The notes: generated from the letters alone by a model not told the origin. A DNA stretch of 64,000 nucleotides from an uncultured Erysipelotrichaceae bacterium (GCA_900538465.1 UPXV01000001.1:62001-126000); one strand, 5' to 3'; positions 50,286-60,026 are shown, numbered from the stretch's first letter. A program made the numbers and translations.

Positions 50286-50380
50286 AATTTCACATCCTTA
50301 GAAATTATTATACATTATTAGTTGGAAAAATCAATCATTTTAAGGTATAATATAATGGTTGTGAAAGGAGGCAATCATAA

Positions 50381-52309
50381 ATGAAAGCCAATCATTATGA
50401 TGAATCAAATATTCAAATCCTTGAGGGATTAGAAGCTGTTAGAAAACGACCAGGAATGTATATCGGTTCAACAGATTATCGTGGTTTACACCATTTGGTA
50501 TGGGAAATTGTTGATAATTCAATTGATGAAGCCATTGCTGGTTTTGGTAAAAAAATTACTGTTACAATTGGTAAAGATAATAGCATTAAAGTTGAAGATG
50601 AAGGACGTGGATTACCAACAGGTATGCATGCTTCGGGACGTCCAACAACAGAGGTTATTTTAACTATTCTTCATGCCGGTGGAAAATTTAGTGAAGAAGG
50701 TGGCTATAAAACTTCAGGTGGTTTACATGGAGTTGGATCTTCTGTTGTGAATGCATTAAGTGAATGGTTGGAAGTAACCGTTTATCGTGATGGAAAAATT
50801 CATCAACAACGTTTTGAAGATGGGGCTAAAAAAATTTCTAAGCTAAAAGTTATTGGAAAAACCAATAGAACGGGAACAACAATACATTTTTTACCAAGTC
50901 CAAAAGTTTTTTCAACAACTGAATTTAATTATTCAACGATTTGTGAACGATTAAGGGAAAGTGCTTTTTTATTAAAAGGCATTCAAATGAATGTCATTGA
51001 TGAAAGAACAAATAAACAAGAAAGTTTTCAATATGAACATGGATTAGAAGCTTTTATTGATTATTTAAATTATGAAAAAAAGGTTTTACATAAAACAGTT
51101 GCATTTGATGATGTTTCTAATCCAATTGAAGTAGAAATTGCTTTTCAATTTACAGAAGGCTATCAAGAAAATATTATTTCTTTTGTTAATCTTGTAAGAA
51201 CAGGAGATGGGGGAACTCATGAAACAGGATTCCGTTCTGGATTTACAAAAGTCTTTAATGAATATGCAAGAAAATATGGTTTATTAAAACCAAAAGATAA
51301 AAACTTAGAAGGTAGTGATGTCCGTGAAGGATTGACAGGAGTTATTTCAGTGAAAATCCCTGAGTCATTATTACAGTTTGAAGGTCAAACCAAATCAAAA
51401 TTAGGTTCTCCAGAAGCAAGAAATATTGTTGAAAATGTTGTTTATGAACAAATCAATTATTTCTTAGAAGAAAATAAAGAGATTGCCAATCAATTGATCA
51501 ATAAAATGATCAAAGCTTCGCAAGCAAGAAATGCAGCTAGAAAAGCTCGTGAAGAAGCAAGAAAAGGTAAAGGCAATAAAGTAGAAAAGATTCTTAGTGG
51601 GAAATTAGCACCTGCTCAATCAAAAGATAAAAAGCGTAAAGAGTTATATCTTGTCGAAGGGGATTCAGCTGGAGGGAGTGCCAAACAAGGAAGAGATCGT
51701 AAATATCAAGCGATTTTACCACTTCGAGGAAAAGTTATTAATACAGAAAAAGCAGCTATGGCTGATATTTTAAAGAATGAAGAAATCAGTACCATTATCA
51801 ATACAGTTGGTGCAGGGGTTGGAGCTGATTTTAATGCAGATGATTCTAATTATTCAAAAGTCATTATTATGACCGATGCCGATACTGATGGTGCACATAT
51901 TCAAGTTTTGCTTTTGACGTTCTTCTATCGTTATATGCGTGGATTGATTCAATCAGGTAGAGTTTTTATCGCAATGCCACCATTATATAAGGTTTCAAAG
52001 AAAAATGGCAAACATGAAGATGCTATGTATGCTTGGGATGATCAAGAATTAGAAGAAGCTAAGAAGAAAATTGGACGTGGTTATGCAATTCAAAGATACA
52101 AAGGTTTAGGGGAAATGAATGCGGATCAACTTTGGGAAACAACTATGAATCCTCAATCTCGTACATTGATTCAAGTTTCTATTGAAGATGCTGCTTTGGT
52201 AGAAAGACGTGTATCTGTTTTGATGGGTGATAAAGTTGAACCAAGACGTGAGTGGATTGAAGATAATGTTCAATTCTCACTTGAAGATTCATTCTTCATT
52301 ACAAAATAA
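50381..52309 (+). CDS. parE: DNA topoisomerase IV subunit B
   Basis: 642 residues. GHKL ATPase (RPGMYIGST, EIVDNSIDEAIAG, EDEGRGLP, GGLHGVGSSVVNAL), transducer, and TOPRIM domain (LVEGDSAGGSAKQGRDRKYQAILPLRGK, IIMTDADTDGAHI). Type IIA topoisomerase ATPase subunit that decatenates chromosomes with ParC. ParE rather than GyrB is favoured by the parC partner 12 nt downstream and by plsY. AAAGGAGG before ATG 50381. Confidence 0.93.
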   Translation: MKANHYDESNIQILEGLEAVRKRPGMYIGSTDYRGLHHLVWEIVDNSIDEAIAGFGKKITVTIGKDNSIKVEDEGRGLPTGMHASGRPTTEVILTILHAGGKFSEEGGYKTSGGLHGVGSSVVNALSEWLEVTVYRDGKIHQQRFEDGAKKISKLKVIGKTNRTGTTIHFLPSPKVFSTTEFNYSTICERLRESAFLLKGIQMNVIDERTNKQESFQYEHGLEAFIDYLNYEKKVLHKTVAFDDVSNPIEVEIAFQFTEGYQENIISFVNLVRTGDGGTHETGFRSGFTKVFNEYARKYGLLKPKDKNLEGSDVREGLTGVISVKIPESLLQFEGQTKSKLGSPEARNIVENVVYEQINYFLEENKEIANQLINKMIKASQARNAARKAREEARKGKGNKVEKILSGKLAPAQSKDKKRKELYLVEGDSAGGSAKQGRDRKYQAILPLRGKVINTEKAAMADILKNEEISTIINTVGAGVGADFNADDSNYSKVIIMTDADTDGAHIQVLLLTFFYRYMRGLIQSGRVFIAMPPLYKVSKKNGKHEDAMYAWDDQELEEAKKKIGRGYAIQRYKGLGEMNADQLWETTMNPQSRTLIQVSIEDAALVERRVSVLMGDKVEPRREWIEDNVQFSLEDSFFITK

Positions 52310-52321
52310 AGGAGGGTAAGC

Positions 52322-54967
52322 ATGGAAGAAAAAATCATTACACAATCATTAGATGATATTATGGGTGATCGTTTTGGAAAATATTCTAAATATATTATTC
52401 AAGATCGTGCATTACCTGATGTAAGAGATGGTTTAAAACCAGTTCAACGAAGAATTTTATATGCAATGTTTAAAGAAGGAAATACCCACAACAAGCCTTA
52501 TCGTAAGTCAGCCAAGACAGTTGGGAATGTTATTGGGAATTATCATCCTCATGGTGATTCATCAGTCTATGATGCTATGGTGCGTTTGTCACAGGAATGG
52601 AAAATGCGTATTCCACTTGTTGATATGCAAGGAAATAATGGGTCTATTGATAACGATCCAGCTGCTGCAATGCGTTATACAGAAGCAAGATTATCACCAA
52701 TTGCTGTAGAATTATTAAAAGATATTGATAAAGAAACTGTTTTGATGGCCTTAAACTTTGATGATACTGAATATGAACCAACTGTTTTACCAGCAAAATA
52801 TCCAAATTTACTTGTCAATGGTGCTACAGGAATTTCAGCTGGGTATGCGACAGATATACCACCACACAATCTAGAAGAAGTTATTGATGCGACGATTTAT
52901 CGTATCAATCATCCTCATTGTTCATTGGATAAATTGATGGAATTTATGAAAGGTCCAGATTTTCCAACAGGAGCCATTGTTGAAGGGAAAAATGGAATCA
53001 GAACTGCTTTTGAAAAAGGACGTGGAAAAGTTGTTGTTCGCTCACGTTGTGAAATTGTAGAAGAAAAAAACATCAATAAAATTGTTGTGAGTGAAATTCC
53101 TTACGAAGTCAATAAGGCTGATTTGGTTCGTAAATTAGATGAAATTCGTTTTAATAAAAGTATCGATGGAATTATTGAGGTTCGTGATGAATCGGATCGA
53201 AATGGTTTAAGTATTGTGATTGACTTAAAGAAAGATGTTGATGTCACAAATACATTAAATTATTTCTTTAAAAATACAGATTTACAAAAAAATTATAATT
53301 ACAATATGGTTGCTATTAAAGACAAAAGACCTGTATGTATGGGAATTGTCGAAATATTAGATGGTTATATCCAACATCAAATTGAAGTTATTACAAAACG
53401 TTCATTATTTGATTTGAATAAAGCTCAAGAACGTAAACATATTGTTGATGGATTAATCAAAGCGGTCTCTATTTTAGATGAAGTGGTTCATACCATTCGT
53501 CATTCTAAAGATAAACAAGATGCCAAAATTAATATTCAAAAAGCATTTGGTTTTACAGAAAAGCAATCTGAAGCTATTATCACTTTACAACTGTATCGTT
53601 TAACAAATACTGATATTGTTGCCTTAGAAAATGAAAAAGCTGAATTAGAAGCATTGATTCAAACTTTAAATGATATTTTAAATAGTGATCAAGTTTTAAG
53701 AAAGGTTATTGTAGATGAATTAAAACAAATAAAAAAACAATATCCTTCACCTCGATTAACTGAAATTAAAGATGAAGTTCAAGAGATTACGATTAATGAA
53801 GAGGCGATGATTTTACCAGAAGATATTTATGTTTCTGTGACTCAAGACGGCTATATCAAACGTATTTCACAAAGATCTTATAAAGCCAGTGAAAATACAC
53901 CATTTGGTAAAAAGGATGAAGATCATTTGATTGATTTACACTATGCCAATACATTAGATAAACTTTTGGTTTTTACGGATAAAGGAAATTATCTTTATAT
54001 TCCATTACATAAATTAGAAGAATTTAAATGGAAGGAATTAGGAAAACATATTAGTTATTTGGTTAAAGTTTCTCCTGAAGAAAAAATGATTGGCTCTATT
54101 TTGGTCAAATCATTCCAATTACCTTTATATGTTAACTTTGCAACACGTTTTGGGCAAATGAAACGTGTTGAGTTAAAAGAATTTGATGTTACACGTTTTA
54201 GTAAACCAATTAAATGTATGAATTTGAAAAAAGATGATTCATTATTAAAAATTGGTTTAAGTGATGGCAATCAAGGCATTGTTTTAACAACCAAAGCAGG
54301 TTATGCAACGTTATATAGTGAACAAGAAATTTCTGTTTTAGGCTTAAAAGCTGGTGGAATTAAAGGAATCAATTTGAAAAATGATGAACTTGTTTCAATG
54401 AGTATCTTTAATCCATTAAAGAGCGATTCTTATTTCCTTGTAAGTGATCAACCTGGTATTAAACGTTTACGTATTTCTGATATTCCTAGCTGTAATCGTG
54501 CAACAAAAGGGAACTTGGTATTTAAGACACCTAAAACAAATTTAATTCATGCTTTTGATGCATTTGTTTTACAGACACAAGATTCTTTAACATTGAAGAC
54601 AGATAATCAATCTTTAGATGTTACAGTTAAGGATTATTCTTATGGACAATTATTAAATAAACCAAGTCAGATCACGACTCTTAAAGATGAAAAATTTCTT
54701 TATGTTTATAATCCTTTGACATTATCAACAGATTTATATCAAGTTGAAAATATTCAAAATCAAAACATAACCACAGAAATTTTTGAAATCAAAGAAGAGC
54801 CTGACTTGTTTGAAGAAACTCAAGAAGAGATGGTCGAAGAAGAAAAAGTTGAACCAGTTATTGTGAAACCAGTTCAACCAAAAAAGGTGCAAAAAGAAGA
54901 ACCAAAAGAAGATGATAAACATTTCGAACCAATTTCTTTTGATGATCTTTTTAAAGATGATTTTTAG
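52322..54967 (+). CDS. parC: DNA topoisomerase IV subunit A
   Basis: 881 residues. Winged helix with the quinolone region HPHGDSSVYDAMVRLSQEW (unmutated-looking Ser and Asp) and the catalytic Tyr in AAAMRYTEARLS, a coiled-coil tower, and a C-terminal beta-pinwheel. The end is unusual: about 50 acidic/Pro/Lys residues (VEEEKVEPVIVKPVQPKKV) finishing in FEPISFDDLFKDDF, which makes it longer than most ParC. It cuts and passes DNA together with ParE. RBS AAAGGAGGG before ATG 52322. Confidence 0.92.
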   Translation: MEEKIITQSLDDIMGDRFGKYSKYIIQDRALPDVRDGLKPVQRRILYAMFKEGNTHNKPYRKSAKTVGNVIGNYHPHGDSSVYDAMVRLSQEWKMRIPLVDMQGNNGSIDNDPAAAMRYTEARLSPIAVELLKDIDKETVLMALNFDDTEYEPTVLPAKYPNLLVNGATGISAGYATDIPPHNLEEVIDATIYRINHPHCSLDKLMEFMKGPDFPTGAIVEGKNGIRTAFEKGRGKVVVRSRCEIVEEKNINKIVVSEIPYEVNKADLVRKLDEIRFNKSIDGIIEVRDESDRNGLSIVIDLKKDVDVTNTLNYFFKNTDLQKNYNYNMVAIKDKRPVCMGIVEILDGYIQHQIEVITKRSLFDLNKAQERKHIVDGLIKAVSILDEVVHTIRHSKDKQDAKINIQKAFGFTEKQSEAIITLQLYRLTNTDIVALENEKAELEALIQTLNDILNSDQVLRKVIVDELKQIKKQYPSPRLTEIKDEVQEITINEEAMILPEDIYVSVTQDGYIKRISQRSYKASENTPFGKKDEDHLIDLHYANTLDKLLVFTDKGNYLYIPLHKLEEFKWKELGKHISYLVKVSPEEKMIGSILVKSFQLPLYVNFATRFGQMKRVELKEFDVTRFSKPIKCMNLKKDDSLLKIGLSDGNQGIVLTTKAGYATLYSEQEISVLGLKAGGIKGINLKNDELVSMSIFNPLKSDSYFLVSDQPGIKRLRISDIPSCNRATKGNLVFKTPKTNLIHAFDAFVLQTQDSLTLKTDNQSLDVTVKDYSYGQLLNKPSQITTLKDEKFLYVYNPLTLSTDLYQVENIQNQNITTEIFEIKEEPDLFEETQEEMVEEEKVEPVIVKPVQPKKVQKEEPKEDDKHFEPISFDDLFKDDF

Positions 54968-54991
54968 AATATGAGGAAAACTCATATTCTT

Positions 54992-55675
54992 TTACTTATC
55001 ATTGAGATAAGCTTTTAAAAGCTTGATTAAGGCACGTTTTTCTAATCTAGATACATATGAGCGTGAGATGTGGAGCTGACTGGCTATTTCTTTTTGAGTA
55101 TAGACTTCATGATGGTTTAATCCATATCGAAAGATAAGAATTTGTTGTTCTCGAGGCGTTAAAATTGTAAAATATTCTTGAAGTTTTGTTATTTGATCAT
55201 TGGTTTGAATTTGATCAATAATTTCTTTTTGGTCACTAGGAAGAATATCAAGCAAAGTCATTTCTCCACCATCTTTATCAACGCCTAAGACTTCATTTAA
55301 AGAGACATCCAAGGCAATCTTTTTATTGCTGCGCATATGCATTAAGATTTCATTTTCTATGCATTTTGCTGCATAAGTGCCTAGTTTTGTAGCTTTATTG
55401 GGTTTATAACTATCAACTGCTTTAATTAACCCAATTGTTCCAATACTGATTAAATCTTCTTGTAAATCTTTGCCACCTTCGTATTTTTTGGCAATATGGG
55501 CAACTAATCTTAAATTATGTTCAATAAGTTGATTACGAGCATTCTGGTCTCCTTGAAAGTATTTTTCCAAAAGATCATTTTCTTCTTGTGGTGTTAATTG
55601 TTTTTTAAAAGCTTGAGTTTTAATAAAAGATACAAATAGAAATTGTTGTAAAAGCGTTACAAGTGTTGTAAACAT
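54992..55675 (-). CDS. sigK: Sporulation sigma factor SigK (pro-sigma-K)
   Basis: 227 residues from ATG 55675, with GAGGTGG 5 nt upstream; longer in-frame starts have no RBS. A hydrophobic N-terminal pro-sequence (MFTTLVTLLQQFLFVSFIKT) like that removed by SpoIVFB is followed by region 2 (IEHNLRLVAHIAKKYE, DLISIGTIGLIKAVDSY, YAAKCIENEILMHMR) and region 4 (LTPREQQILIFRYGL, TQKEIASQLHISRSYVSRLEKRAL). It matches B. subtilis SigK closely as remembered. The gene is intact, not interrupted by a skin-like element. It directs late mother-cell genes; gerE and dpaA here have matching promoters. Confidence 0.93.
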   Translation of the reverse strand: MFTTLVTLLQQFLFVSFIKTQAFKKQLTPQEENDLLEKYFQGDQNARNQLIEHNLRLVAHIAKKYEGGKDLQEDLISIGTIGLIKAVDSYKPNKATKLGTYAAKCIENEILMHMRSNKKIALDVSLNEVLGVDKDGGEMTLLDILPSDQKEIIDQIQTNDQITKLQEYFTILTPREQQILIFRYGLNHHEVYTQKEIASQLHISRSYVSRLEKRALIKLLKAYLNDK

Positions 55676-55690
55676 AATCCACCTCAAATC

Positions 55691-55716
55691 ATTATATGAA
55701 AATTGTCGATGTTTAT
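55691..55716 (-). promoter_or_regulatory. SigE-like promoter of sigK
   Basis: On the minus strand ATA (55716-55714), 15 nt, then CATATAAT (55698-55691), close to the SigE -10 CATACAnT. The -35 is only partial (CATA within KMATATT). In Bacillus sigK is transcribed by SigE with SpoIIID. Confidence 0.35.
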
Positions 55717-55774
55717 GTTTAGTCTTTTCATATAAAAGAAAATAGGGTACAATAGTCGAGAAGGAAGGTAATTT

Positions 55775-56875
55775 ATGAATAAAGAAATGAAATGTTATGG
55801 TTGTGGTGCCATTATTCAAAATGAAGATGAGAAACATATTGGATATGTTCCTAAAAGTGCTATGAAACAAGACCAAGTTTTATGTCAACGTTGTTTTAAA
55901 TTAAAGAATTATCATCAATTACAAGAGACTTCAATGACAAAAGATGATTTTCTTGAAATTTTACAAACGATTGGAGAAAAAGATTGTTTGGTTGTTTATA
56001 TCGTTGATTTGTTTGATTTTAATGGCAGTATGATTCAAGGATTGATGCGTCATATTGCTTATAATGATGTTCTTGTTTTGGCTAATAAAAGAGATATTTT
56101 GCCAAAGTCAGTCAAAGAGAGAAAACTAGAACATTGGGTCAGAAGACAATTAAAGCAACAAGGAATCAAACCAGTTGATGTCATGATTACAAGCGGGAAA
56201 AAGAATTTGAATTTGGATATGATTTATGATGCTATTATGGACCATCGTAAAGGTCGTGATGTTTATGTTGTAGGTGTTACAAATGTAGGAAAATCAACAT
56301 TTATTAATGCTTTATTAAAACATTATGCATCTCAAGAAGAAAATCATTTAATTACTGTTTCTGAGTTCCCTGGGACAACACTTAATCTTATTGAGATTCC
56401 TCTTGATGAACATTCAACACTTTATGATACACCGGGGATTGTTAATGAAAGTCAGATGACACATTTATTGAATCCAAGTGATATTCAATCAGTGATTCCT
56501 CAAACTGAATTAAGACCAATGGTTTTTCAATTGAATAGTGATCAAACACTTTATTTTGGTGGTTTGGCAAGACTTGATTATATTCAAGGTCAACCCGCAA
56601 GTTTTATAGCTTATTTTTCTAAGAATTTAAAAATTCATCGTACCAAAACAATCAAAGCTGATGAATTGTATAATCGTCATCAAGCTTTACAATATGAAAT
56701 CCCTCATATTGAAACAATTGATCAAATGAAAACTTATGAATTTCAAATCAATAATCAAAAATGTGATATTGTGATTTCGGGATTAGGATTTATAACAATC
56801 AATGCCGTGGGTGGAAAAGTGAGAGTTTTAGCACCTCAAGGTATTTCAGTTATGATAAGAGAAGCAATTATTTAA
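55775..56875 (+). CDS. yqeH: Circularly permuted GTPase YqeH
   Basis: 366 residues. An N-terminal zinc finger (CYGCGAIIQ, CQRCFKL) is followed by G motifs in permuted order: G4 ANKRDIL before G1 GVTNVGKSTF and G3 DTPG. This is typical of YqeH, which assists 30S ribosome assembly. RBS AAGGAAGG before ATG 55775. It heads the yqeH-yhbY-nadD/yqeK-rsfS-yqeM cluster and is divergent from sigK; the usual upstream yqeG is absent. Confidence 0.93.
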   Translation: MNKEMKCYGCGAIIQNEDEKHIGYVPKSAMKQDQVLCQRCFKLKNYHQLQETSMTKDDFLEILQTIGEKDCLVVYIVDLFDFNGSMIQGLMRHIAYNDVLVLANKRDILPKSVKERKLEHWVRRQLKQQGIKPVDVMITSGKKNLNLDMIYDAIMDHRKGRDVYVVGVTNVGKSTFINALLKHYASQEENHLITVSEFPGTTLNLIEIPLDEHSTLYDTPGIVNESQMTHLLNPSDIQSVIPQTELRPMVFQLNSDQTLYFGGLARLDYIQGQPASFIAYFSKNLKIHRTKTIKADELYNRHQALQYEIPHIETIDQMKTYEFQINNQKCDIVISGLGFITINAVGGKVRVLAPQGISVMIREAII

Positions 56876-56893
56876 AAGAGAAAGGAAAGAAAT

Positions 56894-57181
56894 ATGTTAA
56901 CAGGAAAACAAAAAAGATATTTAAGAAGTGAAGCTCATCATTTAAATGCTATTTTTCAAGTGGGAAAAGATGGTGTTTCTTCAAATCAAGTAAAAGGGAT
57001 TGTTGAAGCTTTAGAAGCACAAGAATTGATTAAGGTTAAACTTTTAGAAAGTTGTCCGGATGATGTTCATACAGTAGCTTTGGAATTAAGTGTTCAAGCG
57101 AAAGCGGAAGTTGTTCAAATTATTGGACATACAATCGTGTTATATAAATCAACTGATAAAGGACTTTACCAATTACCATGA
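56894..57181 (+). CDS. yhbY: CRM-domain RNA-binding protein YhbY/YqeI
   Basis: 95 residues, a single CRM domain: LTGKQKRYLRSEAHHLNAIFQVGKDG, then IKVKLLESCPDDV and GHTIVLYK. It binds RNA and is linked to 50S assembly in other bacteria. Standard length, RBS GAAAGGAAAG before ATG 56894. Its stop codon overlaps the nadD start (ATGA). Confidence 0.93.
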   Translation: MLTGKQKRYLRSEAHHLNAIFQVGKDGVSSNQVKGIVEALEAQELIKVKLLESCPDDVHTVALELSVQAKAEVVQIIGHTIVLYKSTDKGLYQLP

Positions 57182-58278
57182 GAAAAGTAGGTTTGTTTGG
57201 TGGGAGCTTTGATCCGATACATAAAGCTCATATAGAAATTGCTAAAATTGCTTTAAAACAATTACAATTAGATGAAATTCAGTTGATACCAACACAAAAT
57301 AATCCATGGAAAGAAAGCAGTTGTGCTCCAACAAAAGATCGTCTTGCAATGATGAGGTTGGCGATTGAAAATGAAGATGCTATTTCAATAAATACAATTG
57401 AATTAGAAAAAACAAGTGGTGAAAAAAATTATACAATTGATACCATCAAAGAATTAATATCTTCTCATCCAGATAATCAATATTATTATATTATGGGAAT
57501 GGATCAAGCCAATTTGTTTGGAGATTGGAAAAATGCACAAGATATGAGTAAGCTGGTTCAATTGGTTGCATTTCAACGAGGTGGCTATACACCTGATATG
57601 AAGCCTATTTGTGAGTATCATTTTCTATTGTTAGATAATACACCAATAGACGCTTCTAGCAGTGATGTACGAGAAGGGCATATAGAAATGTTAGATAATC
57701 GTGTTTTACATTATATAACGCAAAATGGACTTTATTTAGAAACGATTGTTGCAAGTCGCATGAAAGAAAAACGTTGGAAACATACATGTAGCGTTGCTCA
57801 ATTGGCCAGTGAAATTGCCTTATCAAATGGCTTGGATGATAAACAAGCATATATTGCAGGGATGTTTCATGATATTGCAAAAGAAATGGAATATGAACAG
57901 TCATTAAAAATTATGCAAGAACATTTTCCTCAATATGTAGAAAAACCAGTTGCTATTTGGCATCAATGGGTTTCAAGATATGTAAGTGAACATGACTATT
58001 TGATTGATGATGAAGTTGTTTTAGATGCTATTGAACATCATACAACTGGTTCTATCCATATATCACCAATTGGAAAATGTGTTTATGTTGCTGATAAATT
58101 AGATCCATTACGTGGATATGATTCATCAAAGCAAATTGAAATTTGTAAAAAAGATATTCATCAGGGATTTAGAGATTCATTAATAGATTTTTATGAATTT
58201 TCAACAAAAAATCATCGTGATATTGATGAATGTTTTTATGAAATTTATGATTATTTTGTAACGAAAGGAGAAATTTAA
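57178..58278 (+). CDS. nadD: Fused nicotinate-nucleotide adenylyltransferase and YqeK HD hydrolase
   Basis: 366 residues, two proteins in one. Residues 1-195 are NadD: GLFGGSFDPIHKAHIEIA nucleotide site and SSSDVREG near the end of the domain. Residues 198-366 are YqeK, an HD hydrolase with H202 (HTCSVAQ) and H231-D232 (GMFHDIAKE), a family that cleaves Ap4A. In B. subtilis these are the adjacent genes nadD and yqeK. The fusion joins NAD synthesis to dinucleotide breakdown. No frameshift is seen. It overlaps yhbY by 4 nt. Confidence 0.92.
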   Translation: MRKVGLFGGSFDPIHKAHIEIAKIALKQLQLDEIQLIPTQNNPWKESSCAPTKDRLAMMRLAIENEDAISINTIELEKTSGEKNYTIDTIKELISSHPDNQYYYIMGMDQANLFGDWKNAQDMSKLVQLVAFQRGGYTPDMKPICEYHFLLLDNTPIDASSSDVREGHIEMLDNRVLHYITQNGLYLETIVASRMKEKRWKHTCSVAQLASEIALSNGLDDKQAYIAGMFHDIAKEMEYEQSLKIMQEHFPQYVEKPVAIWHQWVSRYVSEHDYLIDDEVVLDAIEHHTTGSIHISPIGKCVYVADKLDPLRGYDSSKQIEICKKDIHQGFRDSLIDFYEFSTKNHRDIDECFYEIYDYFVTKGEI

Positions 58279-58626
58279 ATGACAAAATTAGAATGTGTAG
58301 TCAAAGCAATGGATGATAAATTAGGAGCAAATATTGTGGCTATTGATATGCGTGATGCCAGTCCTATTTTTGATACTTTTGTTTTATGTACTGCAAGCAA
58401 TGATCGTTTGATGCAAGCTATTACACAAAACATTAAAGATGAGTGTGAAAAAAATGGCTATGAAGTCAAAAGTGTTGAAGGTTTAAGAAATTCAAAGTGG
58501 CTTTTGGTTGATTTAGGAGATATTGTTTGTCATATTTTTGAAACAAATGAACGTGAAAGTTATAATTTAGAAAAATTATGGGGTGATATGCCTCGTATCA
58601 ATGTTGAAGGAATGTTAGCCAAATGA
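58279..58626 (+). CDS. rsfS: Ribosome silencing factor RsfS
   Basis: 115 residues of the RsfS/YbeB/YqeL family: ANIVAIDMRDASPIFDTFVLCTASNDRLMQAI and the C-terminal WLLVDLGDIVCHIF and YNLEKLWGD. It binds ribosomal protein L14 and blocks subunit joining during starvation. It begins directly after the nadD-yqeK stop codon, with AAAGGAG upstream, and its end overlaps yqeM by 4 nt. Confidence 0.93.
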   Translation: MTKLECVVKAMDDKLGANIVAIDMRDASPIFDTFVLCTASNDRLMQAITQNIKDECEKNGYEVKSVEGLRNSKWLLVDLGDIVCHIFETNERESYNLEKLWGDMPRINVEGMLAK

Positions 58627-59333
58627 GTTATGAAACATTTTCATACTACTATGATAGTTTAATGGATCCTCAATTTTATGAAGATTATTATCAATTTATT
58701 ATCAAACATTGTCAATTTGACGAAGTCTTAGAATTGGGATGTGGGACAGGAGAAATTGCTATTCGTTTAGCAAAAGATAATAAACGTGTTTTTGCGAGCG
58801 ATTTATCAACAGATATGTTAGAAGTCACAAAACAAAAAGCCATGATGGCGAATGTAAATCTTTTATTACAACGTGTTGATATGCGAGATTTTTCAACATC
58901 TCATAAAGTGGATTTGATTTTATGTTTATGTGATTCACTGAATTACATATTAGAACCACAAGAAATCATTCAAACTTTTCAAAATGTTTATGCTTCATTA
59001 ACAGATGAAGGGACTTTTATATTTGATGTGGATAGTTTATATAAGATGAATGAAATTTTAAAAGATTATCATGAATATCAAGATGATGAGGAATTTACTT
59101 TTCGTTGGGATGTTGATTTCATTGAAGATGGGTTTGTACATCATCAAATTTATATAGAAGATAAAATTGAAAATGATAAAGTTGAAGAAAGTCATTATCA
59201 AAAGACATTTTCGCTTTCACAATATTTATATTGGTTACGTGATGTTGGTTTTGAAAATGTTCAATATTATAGTGATTTTGAAGAATATCATGATCAATGT
59301 GAACGTATTATTTTTGTTTGTAGAAAGGGGTAA
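58623..59333 (+). CDS. yqeM: SAM-dependent methyltransferase YqeM
   Basis: 236 residues, class I methyltransferase: YDSLMD at the N-terminus, motif I VLELGCGTGEIAI, FASDLSTDML, and DLILCLCDSLNYIL. This is the YqeM type found after rsfS in Bacillota; the substrate is not known. ATGA overlap with rsfS shows coupling. Confidence 0.88.
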   Translation: MSYETFSYYYDSLMDPQFYEDYYQFIIKHCQFDEVLELGCGTGEIAIRLAKDNKRVFASDLSTDMLEVTKQKAMMANVNLLLQRVDMRDFSTSHKVDLILCLCDSLNYILEPQEIIQTFQNVYASLTDEGTFIFDVDSLYKMNEILKDYHEYQDDEEFTFRWDVDFIEDGFVHHQIYIEDKIENDKVEESHYQKTFSLSQYLYWLRDVGFENVQYYSDFEEYHDQCERIIFVCRKG

Positions 59334-59336
59334 ATT

Positions 59337-60026
59337 ATGATTGGAATTATTGGTGCAATGGCTGAAGAAGTTGAAGAAATTAAAAAATTAATGAGCATTG
59401 AAGAACAAAAAGAAATTCAAGATTATTTGTTTTATGTTGGAAAGATGAATCAAAAAGAAGTTGTTTTGTTGCAAGGTGGTATTGGCAAAGTAAATGCTGC
59501 AGTTGCGACAACTTTGTTATTGAGTCACTATGATATAGATTGTGTCATTAATATTGGTTCAGCTGGTGGATTGTCACTTGAACAAAATGTGGGTGATGTT
59601 GTGATTTCATCAGAGGTGGTTCATTATGATGTTGATGTCACTGCTTTTCAAAGAGAATTAGGAGAAGTTCCTGGAATGCCAAGATTCTTTGTACCTGATC
59701 AAAATCTTTTAAAAAAAGTCAAAGATATTTTATCTCAACTTCATATGGTTTCTCATATTGGTTTGATTGCTTCAGGTGATCAGTTTGTTAGTCGTGAAGA
59801 TCAAGTTCAAAAAATCACACATGACTTTCCTCAAGCCATGTGTGTAGAAATGGAAGCAGCTGCGATTGCTCAAGTTTGTCATGTTTTCCATAAAAAATTT
59901 ATCATCACGCGTTCATTAAGTGATATTTTTAATAAAGGTGAAAATCATGTTCAATTTGATGAATATTTAAAGAAAGCCAGTCAAGCTTCTGCCAAAATGT
60001 GTTATGAATTGGTTTCTACATTATAG
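59337..60026 (+). CDS. mtnN: MTA/SAH nucleosidase
   Basis: 229 residues: GIIGAMAEEVEEIK, VLLQGGIGKVNAA, INIGSAGGL, MEAAAIAQVCH and SLSDIF. It cleaves adenine from methylthioadenosine and S-adenosylhomocysteine, clearing products of SAM-dependent reactions. AAAGGGG before ATG 59337, 3 nt after the methyltransferase gene, so probably the last gene of the yqeH transcript. A strong terminator follows. Confidence 0.94.
   Translation: MIGIIGAMAEEVEEIKKLMSIEEQKEIQDYLFYVGKMNQKEVVLLQGGIGKVNAAVATTLLLSHYDIDCVINIGSAGGLSLEQNVGDVVISSEVVHYDVDVTAFQRELGEVPGMPRFFVPDQNLLKKVKDILSQLHMVSHIGLIASGDQFVSREDQVQKITHDFPQAMCVEMEAAAIAQVCHVFHKKFIITRSLSDIFNKGENHVQFDEYLKKASQASAKMCYELVSTL

Noticed and set aside
55676..55876. 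67-residue N-terminal extension of sigK
   Set aside because: No RBS, and it is antisense to yqeH; the start at 55675 has GAGGTGG and gives the expected pro-sequence.
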